Of a stretch of 64,000 bases of DNA, positions 23,603 through 47,396 are shown in pieces. The notes beneath the pieces were generated by a model, which saw nothing but the letters and a program-made list of their open reading frames with translations, did no database searches and was not told where the DNA came from. This stretch comes from Bugula neritina (Eukaryota; Bryozoa; Gymnolaemata; Cheilostomatida; Bugulidae): positions 17,485,781 through 17,549,780 of the forward strand of contig OZ037767.1 in the NCBI GenBank assembly GCA_964035545.1, read 5' to 3'. The stretch's first letter is position 1. Each line of letters begins with the position of its first letter. Made by a program: the position numbers and the translations under genes.

Positions 23603-24483
23603 TTATATACTCTATGCAACACTCAATGTGGTTGTTCTCGACTCTTAGATATTTCATATGATACGAAGATCTTTGTATTCTTGCTAAGATCTTGAGTAAT
23701 TGCTCTCTTCAACGATGCTTGCTTTGTGATATGTCAACATCTTTAAAAACTCCTGCTTAGAGGTCTAGTTGGGTTACAAACAGCCAATAATTGGTCAAGT
23801 AGCTGAAACAACTTTCATGAGTTACAGAGAAGACAACTCTATATGCTATAGTATAATAGGAGAGACAACTCTAATTAACATGCACTATCTAGCTATGTAA
23901 TGATATTCTATTTGGTATCATCTTCCACTGTCCTGTATCGGCTACAAGGACTATTTATATGAGAATTTGATAAAACTCTTTTAAATGTCTTCGTCGTTGA
24001 ACAAAATCAAAATAATTACACATCTTATGAGTTATCTTTCCTTCTGTCTTTGTTGAGTTACTTCCGCATAATTCCAAGTATTTAATTTTTCCGATTAGTA
24101 GCTCATGTTTTATGAGCATAATATTTACATGTGATATTACAACTCGGTGTCTTCTACTCACAGTATAGCGTTGTGTTGGTATATATACCTTCTCTCTCCA
24201 GCATTTCATCCTCTCTGTACAAGTCTACAGTACTCCATATTCCACTCTACAAATACTCTTCATATGGCTTATGGCTTTTGTGTTACACGTTTATTTTTGT
24301 TTATTTTATATTTAGCAGGAGTTGCTTTTGTATTGATGTTACAAATTTAGAACTTTTTACCCGTTTCCTGTTTATTGCATAATGTGATATATTGGCATCA
24401 TCGGTTTTCTGTTACTTCATCTTTTTAGAAATAAACATTTCTTAACCATATGCTAGCATCATGTTTTATTAAGTTATATCAAC
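23603..24483. other. Gene A 3' UTR and spacer
   Basis: No coding exon is seen. AATAAA at 24430-24435 is a candidate poly(A) signal for gene A, but it would imply an 800-bp 3' UTR; no closer canonical signal was noticed. A weak direct similarity (AGACAACTCT) occurs at 23830 and 23863. The remainder is AT-rich, with nothing else recognisable. Confidence 0.45.
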
Positions 24484-24978
24484 AGTTGTGGCCAGTAGAC
24501 CAAGGTGTAGCCAGTGTTCTAAGTTGTAGCCAGTGGACCAAGGTGTAGCCAGTGGACCAAGGTGTAGCCAGTGTTCTAAGGGGTAGCCAGTGTTCTAAGG
24601 TGTAGCCAGTGTTCTAAGGTATAGCCAGTGGACCAAGGTGTAGCCAGTGTTCTAAGGTGTAGCCAGTGTTCTAAGGTGTAGCCAGTGTTCTAAGGTGTAG
24701 CCAGTGATCTAAGGTGTAGCCAGTGGACCAAGGTGTAGCCAGTGTTCTAAGGGGTAGCCAGTGTTCTAAGGTGTAGCCAGTGTTCTAAGGTGTAGCCAGT
24801 GGACCAAGGTGTAGCCAGTGTTCTAAGGGGTAGCCAGTGTTCTAAGGTGTAGCCAGTGATCTAAGGGGTAGCCAGCGATCTAAGGGGTACCCAGTGATCT
24901 AAGGGGTAGCCAGTGATCTAAGGGGTAGCCAGTGTTCTAAGGTGTAGCCAGTGATCTAAGGGGTAGCCAGTGTTCCAA
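24484..24978 (+). repeat. Minisatellite, 19-bp unit (GTGTAGCCAGTGTTCTAAG)
   Basis: About 26 units with GTTCTAAG, GGACCAAG and GATCTAAG variants lie in the spacer between the two receptor genes. The variant types are mixed along the array, with the GATCTAAGGG form clustered at its right end. Confidence 0.93.
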
Positions 24979-25279
24979 GAAAACTATAAAACTTTCAGGC
25001 AGCTGATAACCAAAATACTAAGAACAGACACTAAAGTAAGGCTGAATTCGACAGCATAATGCATGCATGACTCGCCTCCCCATTGCTTGCTATTTTCGTT
25101 ATAATATTATACCAAATGCTTTTTCTTAGCCAATTTTGTTGATTGCTGTATAAAGCTAACAGCTATATTCTGTATTCAAGTAAAGCACTGTTTCATGGAA
25201 TTCAGCTCATTTATGTATATTGGAATAAAAGTACAGAAGACGTTACATATTTTCCTCTAATATTTTTCAACTTGTTTAG

Positions 25280-25307
25280 CTTGCTATTCTGGCAAATGAG
25301 AAATATG
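25280..25307 (+). other. Possible untranslated exon upstream of receptor gene B
   Basis: A 28-nt segment is bounded by an acceptor-like CTTGTTTAG and a GTGAGT donor, and its tail (AAATATG) matches the end of the 16-bp repeat unit that follows. In confirmed genes of this window an exon tail plus donor is what seeds such arrays, so a short 5' UTR exon of gene B is inferred. A splice acceptor before 26722 could receive it. No transcript evidence is available. Confidence 0.3.
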
Positions 25308-26308
25308 GTGAGTGGGCAATATGGTAAGTGGGCAGTATGGTGAGTGGGCAATATGGTGAGTGGGCAATATGGTAAGTGGGCAATGTGGTGAGTGGGCAGT
25401 GTGGTGAGTGGGCGATGTGGTGAGTGGGCAATATGGTGAGTGGGCAATGTGGTGAGTGGGCAGTATGGTGAGTGGGCAGTATGGTGAGTGGGCAATATGG
25501 TAAGTGGGCAATGTGGTGAGTGGGCAATATGGTGAGTGGGCAGTATGGTGAGTGGGCAATATGGTAAGTGGGCAGTGTGGTAAGTGGGCGATGTGGTGAG
25601 TGGGCAGTGTGGTGAGTGGGCGATGTGGTGAGTGGGCAATATGGTGAGTGGGCAATGTGGTGAGTGGCAGTGTGGTGAGTGGCAGTGTGGTAAGTGGGCA
25701 ATGTGGTGAGTGGGCAGTGTGGTGAGTGGGCGATGTGGTGAGTGGGCAATATGGTGAGTGGGCAATGTGGTGAGTGGGCGATGTGGTAAGTGGGCAGTGT
25801 GGTAAGTGGGCGATTTGGTGAGTGGGCGATGTGGTGAGTGGGCAATATGGTGAGTGGGCAGTATGGTGAGTGGGCAATATGGTAAGTGGGCAGTGTGGTA
25901 AGTGGGCGATGTGGTGAGTGGGCAGTGTGGTGAGTGGGCAGTATGGTGAGTGGGCAGTATGGTGAGTGGGCAGTGTGGTAAGTGGGCAGTGTGGTGAGTG
26001 GGCAGTGTGGTGAGTGGGCGATGTGGTGAGTGGGCAATGTGGTGAGTGGCAGTGTGGTGAGTGGCAGTGTGGTAAGTGGGCGATTTGGTAAGTGGGCGAT
26101 TTGGTGAGTGGGCGATGTGGTGAGTGGGCGATGTGGTGAGTGGGCGAAGTGGGCAGTGTGGTAAGTGGGCGATTTGGTGAGTGGGCGATGTGGTGAGTGG
26201 GCAATATGGTGAGTGGGCAATATGGTAAGTGGGTGATGTGGTGAGTGGGCAATGTGGTGAGTGGGCAATATGGTGAGTGGGCGATATGGTGAGTGGGCAA
26301 TATGGTAG
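25303..26308 (+). repeat. Minisatellite, 16-bp unit (GTGAGTGGGCAATATG)
   Basis: About 63 units with GTAAGT/GTGAGT and CAATATG/CAGTGTG/CGATGTG variants. Every unit starts with a splice-donor-like GTGAGT or GTAAGT on the + strand. The long Pro/His/Thr-rich frames on the minus strand are repeat artefacts. Confidence 0.95.
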
Positions 26309-26721
26309 GTGTGTTCACTGCATTTGTATATAATTTATCTTTACCTGCTTATTTGCTAAGAAGATATCATTGAACTTTTTCTCTTCCGTTCGTTCCAATC
26401 ATATATTCCGTGCAAATTTCTTAAATAGCTTTGTTTGATTTTGTTATCTGGCGGTGATAAACATAATTATATGATACTGTACCTGACCACACTACACACA
26501 CACACTGCACTACACACATCACTACACACACTGCACTATACACACACCACTACACACACTACACTACACACACTACACACACTACACTACGCACACTGCA
26601 CTACACACACTGTACTACATATGGTTATACCACATGGGTAAGTGATTCCAATATATTTCTATTCAGAGATGTTTAAAGCTAAATAAAATATTAATATAAG
26701 TTTCCAACCATTTCTTTGCAG
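26309..26721. other. Spacer with short CACTACACACAC repeats
   Basis: 26490-26625 consists of interleaved CACACACTACACTA words (simple repeat). The rest is AT-rich with no exon. TTTCTTTGCAG at 26711-26721 is a good acceptor and would begin the 5' UTR of gene B (26722-26841). Confidence 0.5.
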
Positions 26722-26841
26722 ACTTCACGCTGTTTTGCTTATCTACAACTTAAACTACTTTTACAGGTAAAAGTATTTACTGCAGCCTTGGATACAAGAA
26801 TTGAAAGCCTGTGCTCCCCGGGTTGTGTTGTCTAAGAAGTC

Positions 26842-40678
<13,837 letters not shown>

Positions 40679-41159
40679 CAGCACTTAGTTCAGCGATATC
40701 TTACAGGACATGGGATATGCTAATGCATATCTTACAGGGCTTTCTATTGGTCTATTTTATATAATTTAGAATTAGTAGGTAGTTGGGGTTTATTTATTTA
40801 CATTTTGTATAGATTAGGAAATATCCACATAAGTTATATAAATACAATATATAGTATAATACAATTATACAATTAGATACGTAGATACAGCTTCATACGA
40901 CTTGCATTATTTATAAAATGATCTGTCATAATTTTATATTGATAACACAAATAAATGGCGTATAGATTAGCTACCTAATATATTTCTGACCGACAACTGA
41001 GAAACTCGTGTTGATGCTGTTCATACAGGATGTGAAGCAATCTTTTAGTGAATATAAAATAAATGTTTCATACTAGCAGCACTGTAGCACCACACTATGC
41101 ATGGTAACACACAGTCAACACGAGGTTGCTGAAGGAAAGAGTTGGTAAACTGTAGAGTC
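40679..41159. other. Convergent intergenic region between gene B and RPUSD1
   Basis: Shared 3' space. AATAAA on the + strand at 40950-40955 is a candidate poly(A) signal for gene B. TTTATT at 40789-40794 would be AATAAA on the minus strand for RPUSD1, which would make the two 3' UTRs overlap. AT-rich, no further gene seen. Confidence 0.5.
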
Positions 41160-43472
41160 TCAGAGAGTAGACTGTGACACCAGTTGTTCTGTCGTCACAT
41201 GCACCGTCTGTGGACACCACTTCGAGTCGGAAGTAAAAGGGTCCGGCGTAGTGATACACACATCTTCAGAGAGAGGTTGCATAGGGATAGTGAGACTGAG
41301 TGAGTGTAACATCATCCTGTGTGGTCTAACGTCTGCTCGGTTGGAGTAGGTGTAGTCTCCAACTATGGTGTGCCCTGTGACATAGACATCTAGATAATAG
41401 AGTGTGATGTGACATAGACATCTAGATAGTAGTGTGATGTGACATAGACATCTAGATACTAGAGTTTGATGTGACATAGACATCTAGATAGTAGTGTGAT
41501 GTGACATAGACATATAGATACTAGAGTTTGATGTGACATAGACATCTAGATAGTAGTGTGATGTGACATATATTTACAATGATATCCAACACTGACCTAT
41601 ATATTTACAAAGACCTCCAACACTGACCTATATATTTACAATGACCTCCAACACTGACCTATAGATATATATACAAAGACCTCCAAGACTGACCTATATA
41701 TTTACAATGATCTCCAACACTGACCTATATATTTACAATGAACTCTCAGCTGATGACTTCTCCCAGTGTGAGGAACTAGTAGCAACTTGCTGGCCTTTTC
41801 GTCGTCATAATAACCAGTTTCTAGTAAGTAAACCTGAGTTAAGGCAGACAGCACCTTGTCTGAGCTGTCAGCTGGTGGCACCTTGTCTGAGCTGTCACCT
41901 TGCAGCACCTTGTCTGAGCTGTCACCTTGTAGCACCTTGTCTGAGCTGTCACCTTGTAGCACCTTGTCTGAGCTGTCAGCTTGTAGCACCTTGTCTGAGC
42001 TGTCAGCTTGTAGCACCTTGTCTGAGCTGTCAGCTTGTAGCACCTTGTCTGAGCTGTCAGCTTGTAGCACCTTGTCTGAGCTGTCAGCTTGCAGCACCTT
42101 GTCTGAGCTGTCAGCTTGCAGCACCTTGTCTGAGCTGTCAGCTTGCAGCACAGTATTGACATCACGACATGGTGTGGTGGTAAACAAGAAAGGAAAGTCA
42201 GTTGTTCTGTCTCTCACCAAATCTAGAATTACAAAACACGGAGGTTACTAAACTGTTTATTAAAGAAGAGCGACACAATATTGTTGAGTCATGAATGAGT
42301 CATGAATGAGTCATGAATGAGTCATGAATGAGTCATGAATGAGTCATGGGAGCAATGAATCACCGCGTCTGTAGTTTAACCCTTATCTATAGACAAGCTA
42401 TTGTAAAGCAGGACGTGCAACAGCAACTCTTACTCACTGACATGTACGTCTAGGCACGATCTGCTGACACTTCCGACACACATGCTGACACCTTGGTCAC
42501 CATGTCGCTGCAATATCCTCTCAAAGTCCACATGACCTCTCACTAAGGCGACGTAACACTTCTTCACTCTCCTTTGTTCAAAAGCTCTCTGAGCTACTCG
42601 TGCAGCCTGCTTGGTCAACCCTGAGGAACACAACCCGTATTATCAGTAAAACGACCTTGACCTGATGAGTTGTACACACTGAGTTGATATCTGCTAACCT
42701 ACACAGAGGACTCCGCTGGTGGCGTAGTCTAGTCTGTGAACCCAGTAGTAACTGTGTCGGAGATGTTTGGGACTGTCTGCATCTCTGCATCTGACGCCCC
42801 TACCAAGTAATAGCGTTTAGTATCAGCAGAATGTATATCATTCGGCATGGTTTTCTACTACAAACCCTACAGAAATATTAGTTTATATTTATCTCACATT
42901 TATAAGTAAAATATTATCATTTGCTGTAAAGTTTCATTGATATTCAAGTATTTGTACAACAAGCTGACTTCACAAACCAGTTAAATAACAAGTAATAATT
43001 AATTAACATGCTAAGGAACTGGTTTATTAAGGACTACTAACAAAGCATGTCATATTCTCATCATAAAACAGTTTTAGTGGACTGTCTCAATTTCAACATA
43101 CTTCTTATTTTACACAGCATAAAATGAATTGGAAAGCCCCAACAAGAGAGATGATATTCTATTGTAAGAGTATAGTAGGTGAGCTTTGCCACTGTCTTGT
43201 ATAAAAAGTAACGGGAGTTGTTATTTTAAAGATCACTCCTTCTGTTTCTGCAGTCAAAATTTACATAAAGAATACCAAATAATTACAAGTTGTACACATT
43301 TTTCAATTCCTCAAAGCTCAACAAGCTACAACCTCTGTTTGAGAATGGTTTCTATGGTGATTTCAGAGTCCTCATTGCTGTTAATCTTTATATCCGGAGG
43401 TTTATTGACTAGAATGTAATTTTCATCATGTCTCAGAATATCTAACTTCTTCATAACCTGCATAACAGTCAT
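41160..43472 (-). CDS. RPUSD1: RluA-family pseudouridine synthase, RPUSD1-like
   Basis: Minus-strand exons, 5' to 3': 43472-43333, 42799-42699, 42620-42438, 42222-42152, 41833-41725, 41374-41160 (TGA). They join in phase to 819 nt, 272 aa. The family isomerises uridine to pseudouridine in RNA. Residues 19-26 read YILVNKPP; the catalytic motif HRLDYATSG spans 68-76 (Asp71 catalytic); RRVKKCYVALVRGH follows; then LLLVPHTGRSHQLRVHC and GHTIVGDYTY, both RluA hallmarks; then RMMLHSLSLTIP and TPDPF near the C-terminus, as in animal RPUSD1. Slightly shorter than the human protein (about 312 aa), lacking its Pro-rich tail. The start is the first in-frame ATG after a stop; Met4 or Met7 are alternatives. 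The gene is divergent from VWA8, with a retroelement inserted between. Confidence 0.9.
41396..41568 (-). repeat. Tandem repeat, 28-bp unit, in an RPUSD1 intron
   Basis: About six copies of GTGATGTGACATAGACATCT plus AGATAGTA lie near the acceptor of the last RPUSD1 exon (41374). Confidence 0.85.
41568..41742 (-). repeat. Exon tail plus donor repeated in the RPUSD1 intron (31 bp)
   Basis: On the minus strand the exon ends CATTGTAAATATATAG, followed by donor GTCAGTGTTGGA. The junction is repeated about four to five times into the intron, each copy with the same GTCAGT. The array grows in the direction of RPUSD1 transcription, opposite to those in the + strand genes. Confidence 0.88.
41846..42152 (-). 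repeat. Minisatellite, 27-bp unit starting at an RPUSD1 splice donor
   Basis: About 11 copies, minus-strand unit GTGCTGCAAGCTGACAGCTC plus AGACAAG. The first unit starts exactly at the donor GT of exon 42222-42152, so GTGCTG, a weak donor, is repeated down the intron. Cys/Leu/Ser-rich frames are artefacts; the unit is a multiple of three. Confidence 0.92.
42283..42352 (-). repeat. Short tandem repeat, 11-bp unit (GAGTCATGAAT)
   Basis: Six copies lie in the RPUSD1 intron between exons 42620-42438 and 42222-42152, not adjacent to a donor. Confidence 0.9.
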
Positions 43473-43827
43473 TTCAATATCAGTTCTGACATGACACTAT
43501 AATCTGTCTTATATAATAACTAGCAGTGAGTATCTATCAGTGAGTAACTATCAGTGAGTAACTATCAGTGAGCAACTAGCAATGAATAACTAACAGTGAT
43601 CCACTAACTTGATGAGTGTGCTACTATAATTAACAACGCTAACAGTCAATATTAGTAGTTGCGGTGAGAAGGCAACTGAGAATAGATTAATATTGAAAGT
43701 AAAACTAGTAGTGCTAAAAAGTTGATCTAGTACTTAATATTATGACATAATATTACTGTTAGACTTGAACATAATTAACATGCATATGCAGCTTAAACTT
43801 AAAGTGAATGATTATTACAAATAATAC
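43473..43827. other. 5' flank of RPUSD1
   Basis: This stretch and 49096-49869 together form the original spacer of about 1.1 kb between divergent RPUSD1 and VWA8, now split by the retroelement. 43515-43600 contains loose GTGAGTAACTATCA repeats. No clear promoter element is assignable. Confidence 0.45.
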
Positions 43828-44180
43828 TGTAGTGAGTAGTGCAAAGTACAAACACGGGAATCGCCCTCTCCCTACTCTTGGAATACTTAGACTCTTATGT
43901 AGCAACCAATTAGCAGCTCCGGAAGATATGCTTCCGATTCACGTGACACTTCCCGGGTTATTAACATTATATCACATTGTTGTAAGCGGAGGCTTGTAGT
44001 AGTAACATGTGTTAGTAGTTGACTCTTGTATAGGATAATTTGATGTGATGTTTGGTTTATGCTTTATTGTGGATAATAAATATAATTACTCGACAGCTAC
44101 CCTAGTAATTGATAACAGAATAACCAGCTAACTATACGCAAGTAAATAACTCACGCTCAGTAATTGCACAAATTACTACA
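43828..44180 (+). repeat. 5' LTR
   Basis: TG...CA ended, 353 bp, with an AATAAA near 44076 as the likely R/U5 poly(A) signal. Ends in ACAAATTACTACA. One mismatch to the 3' LTR. Confidence 0.93.
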
Positions 44181-44181
44181 G

Positions 44182-44200
44182 TGGTGGCAGCAGTGGGATC
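44182..44200 (+). promoter_or_regulatory. Primer-binding site of the retroelement
   Basis: TGGTGGCAGCAGTGGGATC begins two bases after the 5' LTR. The leading TGG complements the CCA end of a tRNA, as in Ty3/gypsy primer-binding sites. I cannot name the tRNA without a search. Confidence 0.7.
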
Positions 44201-44215
44201 TTGCGTATAGCAGTC

Positions 44216-45166
44216 ATGGCAGAAGACGGCACGGAGCTACCCATTCCACTGAATGAAGGTGAGAGAGATAATGTTGATATACCTGTGGAACCAGTGGTGT
44301 TAGATGAAGAAGTGAGAATTCTTAGAGAGCATGGTGAAGATAGATACCGGCTGAAGGCGCCCACCTTCACCGGCGAAGAAGCAGTGGAGCAGTTCATCCA
44401 AGAATTCCAGGATGTGATGGAGATTGCAGAATGGCCGCCAAGGGTGGCGTTGCTAAAGCTCAGGATGGCGCTGACGGGCAAAGCTAAGCCGTACGGAGCG
44501 GGACCTGACATAGACGGAATCTTTGCTTCCCTGCGGGCCCGTTTTGGCATCTCTCCCATAGATGCGCGGGCCCGTCTACAGAGGATGCGGCGTGATCCTC
44601 ACACGTCACTAGAAGAGCACGCTGCCACGGTATACCCATTAGCGCAGATCGCATTCCGCGATCTGCCTCCGGTACACCGTGAGAGGTACACCTATGATGC
44701 CTTCGTGCAGTCCATCAACGACTTGGGGCTCCACCATCAACTCCAAGCGAGGGGAGTCACCACAGTCGAAGATGCACTTGCGGTGGGAGAAGCCTACCTC
44801 TTGGCGACTCATATGCACCGCAACCGCGTGGCCTCCCGCCAGGTGACCACGGAGCACTCTACTGCTCACACCGAACTAAACGCGGAACCCTCCGCGGTGG
44901 CTAATGTGAACCAGATGTCACTAGCGTCAAAAATCTCACAGATGACTGACATGCTAGATAAACTGGTCACCACATTAGCTTCCCCAAGCCAGGTAGATAC
45001 TGCCCGTGAGCCTTGCGGGCCGCAGGTACAATCAACAGGCATGGGGCACCACTTCTGCTGGGAATGCGGAAGACCAGGACATTTCCAGAGAAACTGCCCT
45101 CAGCTCCCACCAGGGTTAAACTACCCCGGCCCGCAGATGTTCCCACCTCCTGCGGGCCGTCTGTGA
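44216..45166 (+). CDS. gag: Retrotransposon Gag with CCHC zinc knuckle
   Basis: 316 aa from the first ATG (GCAGTCATGGCAG). A capsid-like region at residues 45-200 (APTFTGEEAVEQFIQEF, LTGKAKPYG, RMRRDPHTSLEEHA) is typical of Ty3/gypsy Gag. One CCHC knuckle lies near residue 280 (CWECGRPGHFQRNC). The frame ends at TGA 45164-45166, 45 nt after a -1 frameshift signal that leads into pol. Structural polyprotein that packages element RNA in virus-like particles. Confidence 0.88.
   Translation: MAEDGTELPIPLNEGERDNVDIPVEPVVLDEEVRILREHGEDRYRLKAPTFTGEEAVEQFIQEFQDVMEIAEWPPRVALLKLRMALTGKAKPYGAGPDIDGIFASLRARFGISPIDARARLQRMRRDPHTSLEEHAATVYPLAQIAFRDLPPVHRERYTYDAFVQSINDLGLHHQLQARGVTTVEDALAVGEAYLLATHMHRNRVASRQVTTEHSTAHTELNAEPSAVANVNQMSLASKISQMTDMLDKLVTTLASPSQVDTAREPCGPQVQSTGMGHHFCWECGRPGHFQRNCPQLPPGLNYPGPQMFPPPAGRL
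45115..45159 (+). promoter_or_regulatory. Programmed -1 ribosomal frameshift signal (gag-pol)
   Basis: Slippery heptamer G-TTA-AAC (45115-45121) is in register with the gag frame (GGG TTA AAC), followed by a 5-nt spacer and a perfect 10-bp stem: CGGCCCGCAG (45127-45136) with CTGCGGGCCG (45150-45159), loop 13 nt. The pol frame is exactly -1 relative to gag and open across the site. The same GUUAAAC heptamer serves as a -1 site in arterivirus replicase genes (established knowledge). Confidence 0.85.
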
Positions 45167-47373
45167 ATCACCCAGGGAGGCCCGCGCGTCTGTCGCCCCG
45201 CTGGGCGCCGCGCGGAGATGCTGTGAAGTGGCGACCCCCGCGGCAAGTAGGCTCAAGCCACTCGCCGCCTGGGTCCTCCACGCCACTCCGGCACCAACAC
45301 GGAGCCGGCAGACGGTTGACCACAGAGCCTGCGAGGGAAACGGTACAGGCGCCGCAAGGCGTATCGCCCCAACCTCGGCAGCTGGTCAATAGTCGCCGCC
45401 GACCGTGGACCCCTCGACCCACAGCGAGGGAGGTGCAACCACGGCACACACAATTGCAGCCGCACGGAAGTAGCTACTTCCTACCAGGGAAGCTAGCCGG
45501 CAAGCCTGCCAACTTCCTCCTGGACTCCGGCTGCACCACCAACCTCCTTAGCCGTCAGTTCTTTGACACCCTCAGCGCTAAGGTCAAGGACGGGTTGGCA
45601 CCGTATGAGGGGGATCATGGCACCCTGGCAGACGGGTTGTGCATTCCCTTCTACGGCATTATTGAGCTAACTGGTTACGTCCGTAACCAGGCCATCCAGG
45701 AGACGTTTATCGTCGGGCAGCTCAACGAGGATGCTATCCTCGGGATGCCATTCTTACAACGATACGGTTGTCGCATCGATTTCAGTAAATCTGCGATGAT
45801 CATGGGCGACAAGGAGCTCGCTTGTGTCGATAAGTTTGGTCGTCCTCTAGCGGGAGCAGTGCAGGTAGTACGGAGCTGTACTATACCAGGCCACTCCCGG
45901 GCTACCGTCCGCTGCAAGGTAGACGGTGGCCAAACCTCTAAGTTGGGAGTTGTCGAAAGTACGCACTCGAGAGTCCAACTTGCCCGTAGTTTTAGCCGGC
46001 TCACGGGGCAAGGAGAGATCTCAGTGCAGTGTGTCAACCCCTTCTCAGAGACAGTAGACCTACCACCCAGATCCATGCTGGGTCGCTTCCATCCTGTCCA
46101 GGAGGAAGCCATTGGGCCGTCGTCGGGAGCTACGACGGAAGGTCCTCAGCAGAGCCCGTCTCGAGGGCGGAGGACCGTCCCAACCCACGCCTCCCCTCCT
46201 CCAGGGACGCGTGGCTGCACAGGCAACGGGAAGCGCCAGGCTATGGCTAGGTTGCCACATGGGTACAGTGAGGCGTTCAGCCACACAGACCACGGAGCCC
46301 GCCTAAATAGAGCAGGCTGCCGTGAGGTACCACGGGCGGCGAGGACCGCCCCTGCTCAGCTACTCCAACAGAGGGCTGACACGCCCCCGGAGGCTGCCCA
46401 GAGCCTCCGCGCCAAACCTGTATGGGCTGGTAACGTTAGGGAGCTGCCGAAGCTCCAGGAATGCCTTCCTGGGGTGGTAGCCGACGTGTACCGAGCGAAA
46501 CAGGAGGGGCGACGACCCAGTAGTACACAACGGCGACAGGGATGCGCCGAGTTACGGCTGTACTGTCAACGTTGGAACTCTCTGCGGGTCGGGCCAGATG
46601 GTCTGCTAACCATGACCTTGGCCGCCAACAGCAGACAGCCAGCCAGGAAGAGGGTTGTCTGCCCAGTTGCCATCCGCCGGAAGTTGATACAAGACACCCA
46701 CGAGGAGACTCACGGAGGAGTCCAAGGGGTGGTCACCAAGCTACAACTCCGGTGGTACTGGCCCAACATGGAACGGGATATCCGACGCAGAGTGAGACGG
46801 TGCAAAGTCTGCCAGACCAACAAGCATAGCCGTCTCCCTGGTGAAGCGGGGCGGCAGACGCATTGTGCGAGAAGGTCTCGGCAGGCGGAGACTGTCAACC
46901 TGGCCGGAAACACCTCCATGACACGTCAGGAAGACTTGGCGAGGCGAGAAAGGCCACTTCCGTCCTTGAAAGTGCGCTCACCGCCCCCAACGTCAAGCCT
47001 GCCATCATCACCACTTCCGGAACCAGAAACAGGTCCGGAAGTGCAAAAACCCCCCGTGGGAGGGGCTCCGCAAGGAGATACCAACATAGGACCAGGACCA
47101 CACACTAGGCAACTTCCAGCGTGTCTCAGAGACTGTGTACGTGACCGCGGTATAAGCGGCAGTAACGAAAGTCTAGAGAGGCCTCGCATGGGAAAACAGG
47201 CAAAGAGCCGTGGGAGTTGTGATCACCACGAAAATCTCAACTTTTGCCTCGGCGGAATCTCACACGAGATTCATCCGCTGGAAGTGAAAAGCCCTAGTCA
47301 CGTTTCACAACCACGCTGTCCGGTCTTTTCCTATGTTGATGCAGTCGAGAGTAGACGTGCCAGTAAACAGTAA
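45117..47373 (+). CDS. pol: Retrotransposon Pol remnant: protease and integrase zinc-binding domain, no RT
   Basis: Entered by -1 frameshift at 45115-45121 and open to TAA at 47371-47373 (about 750 aa). Retropepsin active site LLDSGCTTNLLS (DSG at 45522-45530), with the flap and C-terminal AILGMPFLQRYG. A short segment like the protease-RT linker follows (LPHGYSEAFSHTDHGARL). Then, with only about 150 residues between, comes the integrase HHCC module HEETHGG...CKVCQ (46699-46816). Palm motifs of RT and RNase H, and the DDE core downstream of HHCC, are not seen. The frame is nevertheless open, so the deletions were in frame or selection kept it. GC-rich compared with the flanking host DNA. Confidence 0.8.
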
Positions 47374-47396
47374 TCAGTTACCACTCTCATTCCAAA

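Noticed and set aside
25276-26318. Minus-strand frames over 300 codons rich in Pro, His, Thr
   Set aside because: Translation of the 16-bp GTGAGTGGGCAATATG array; no start context or homology.
46029-47200. Several 60-95 codon frames on both strands within the retroelement
   Set aside because: GC-rich overlapping shadows of the pol frame, with no recognisable domains.
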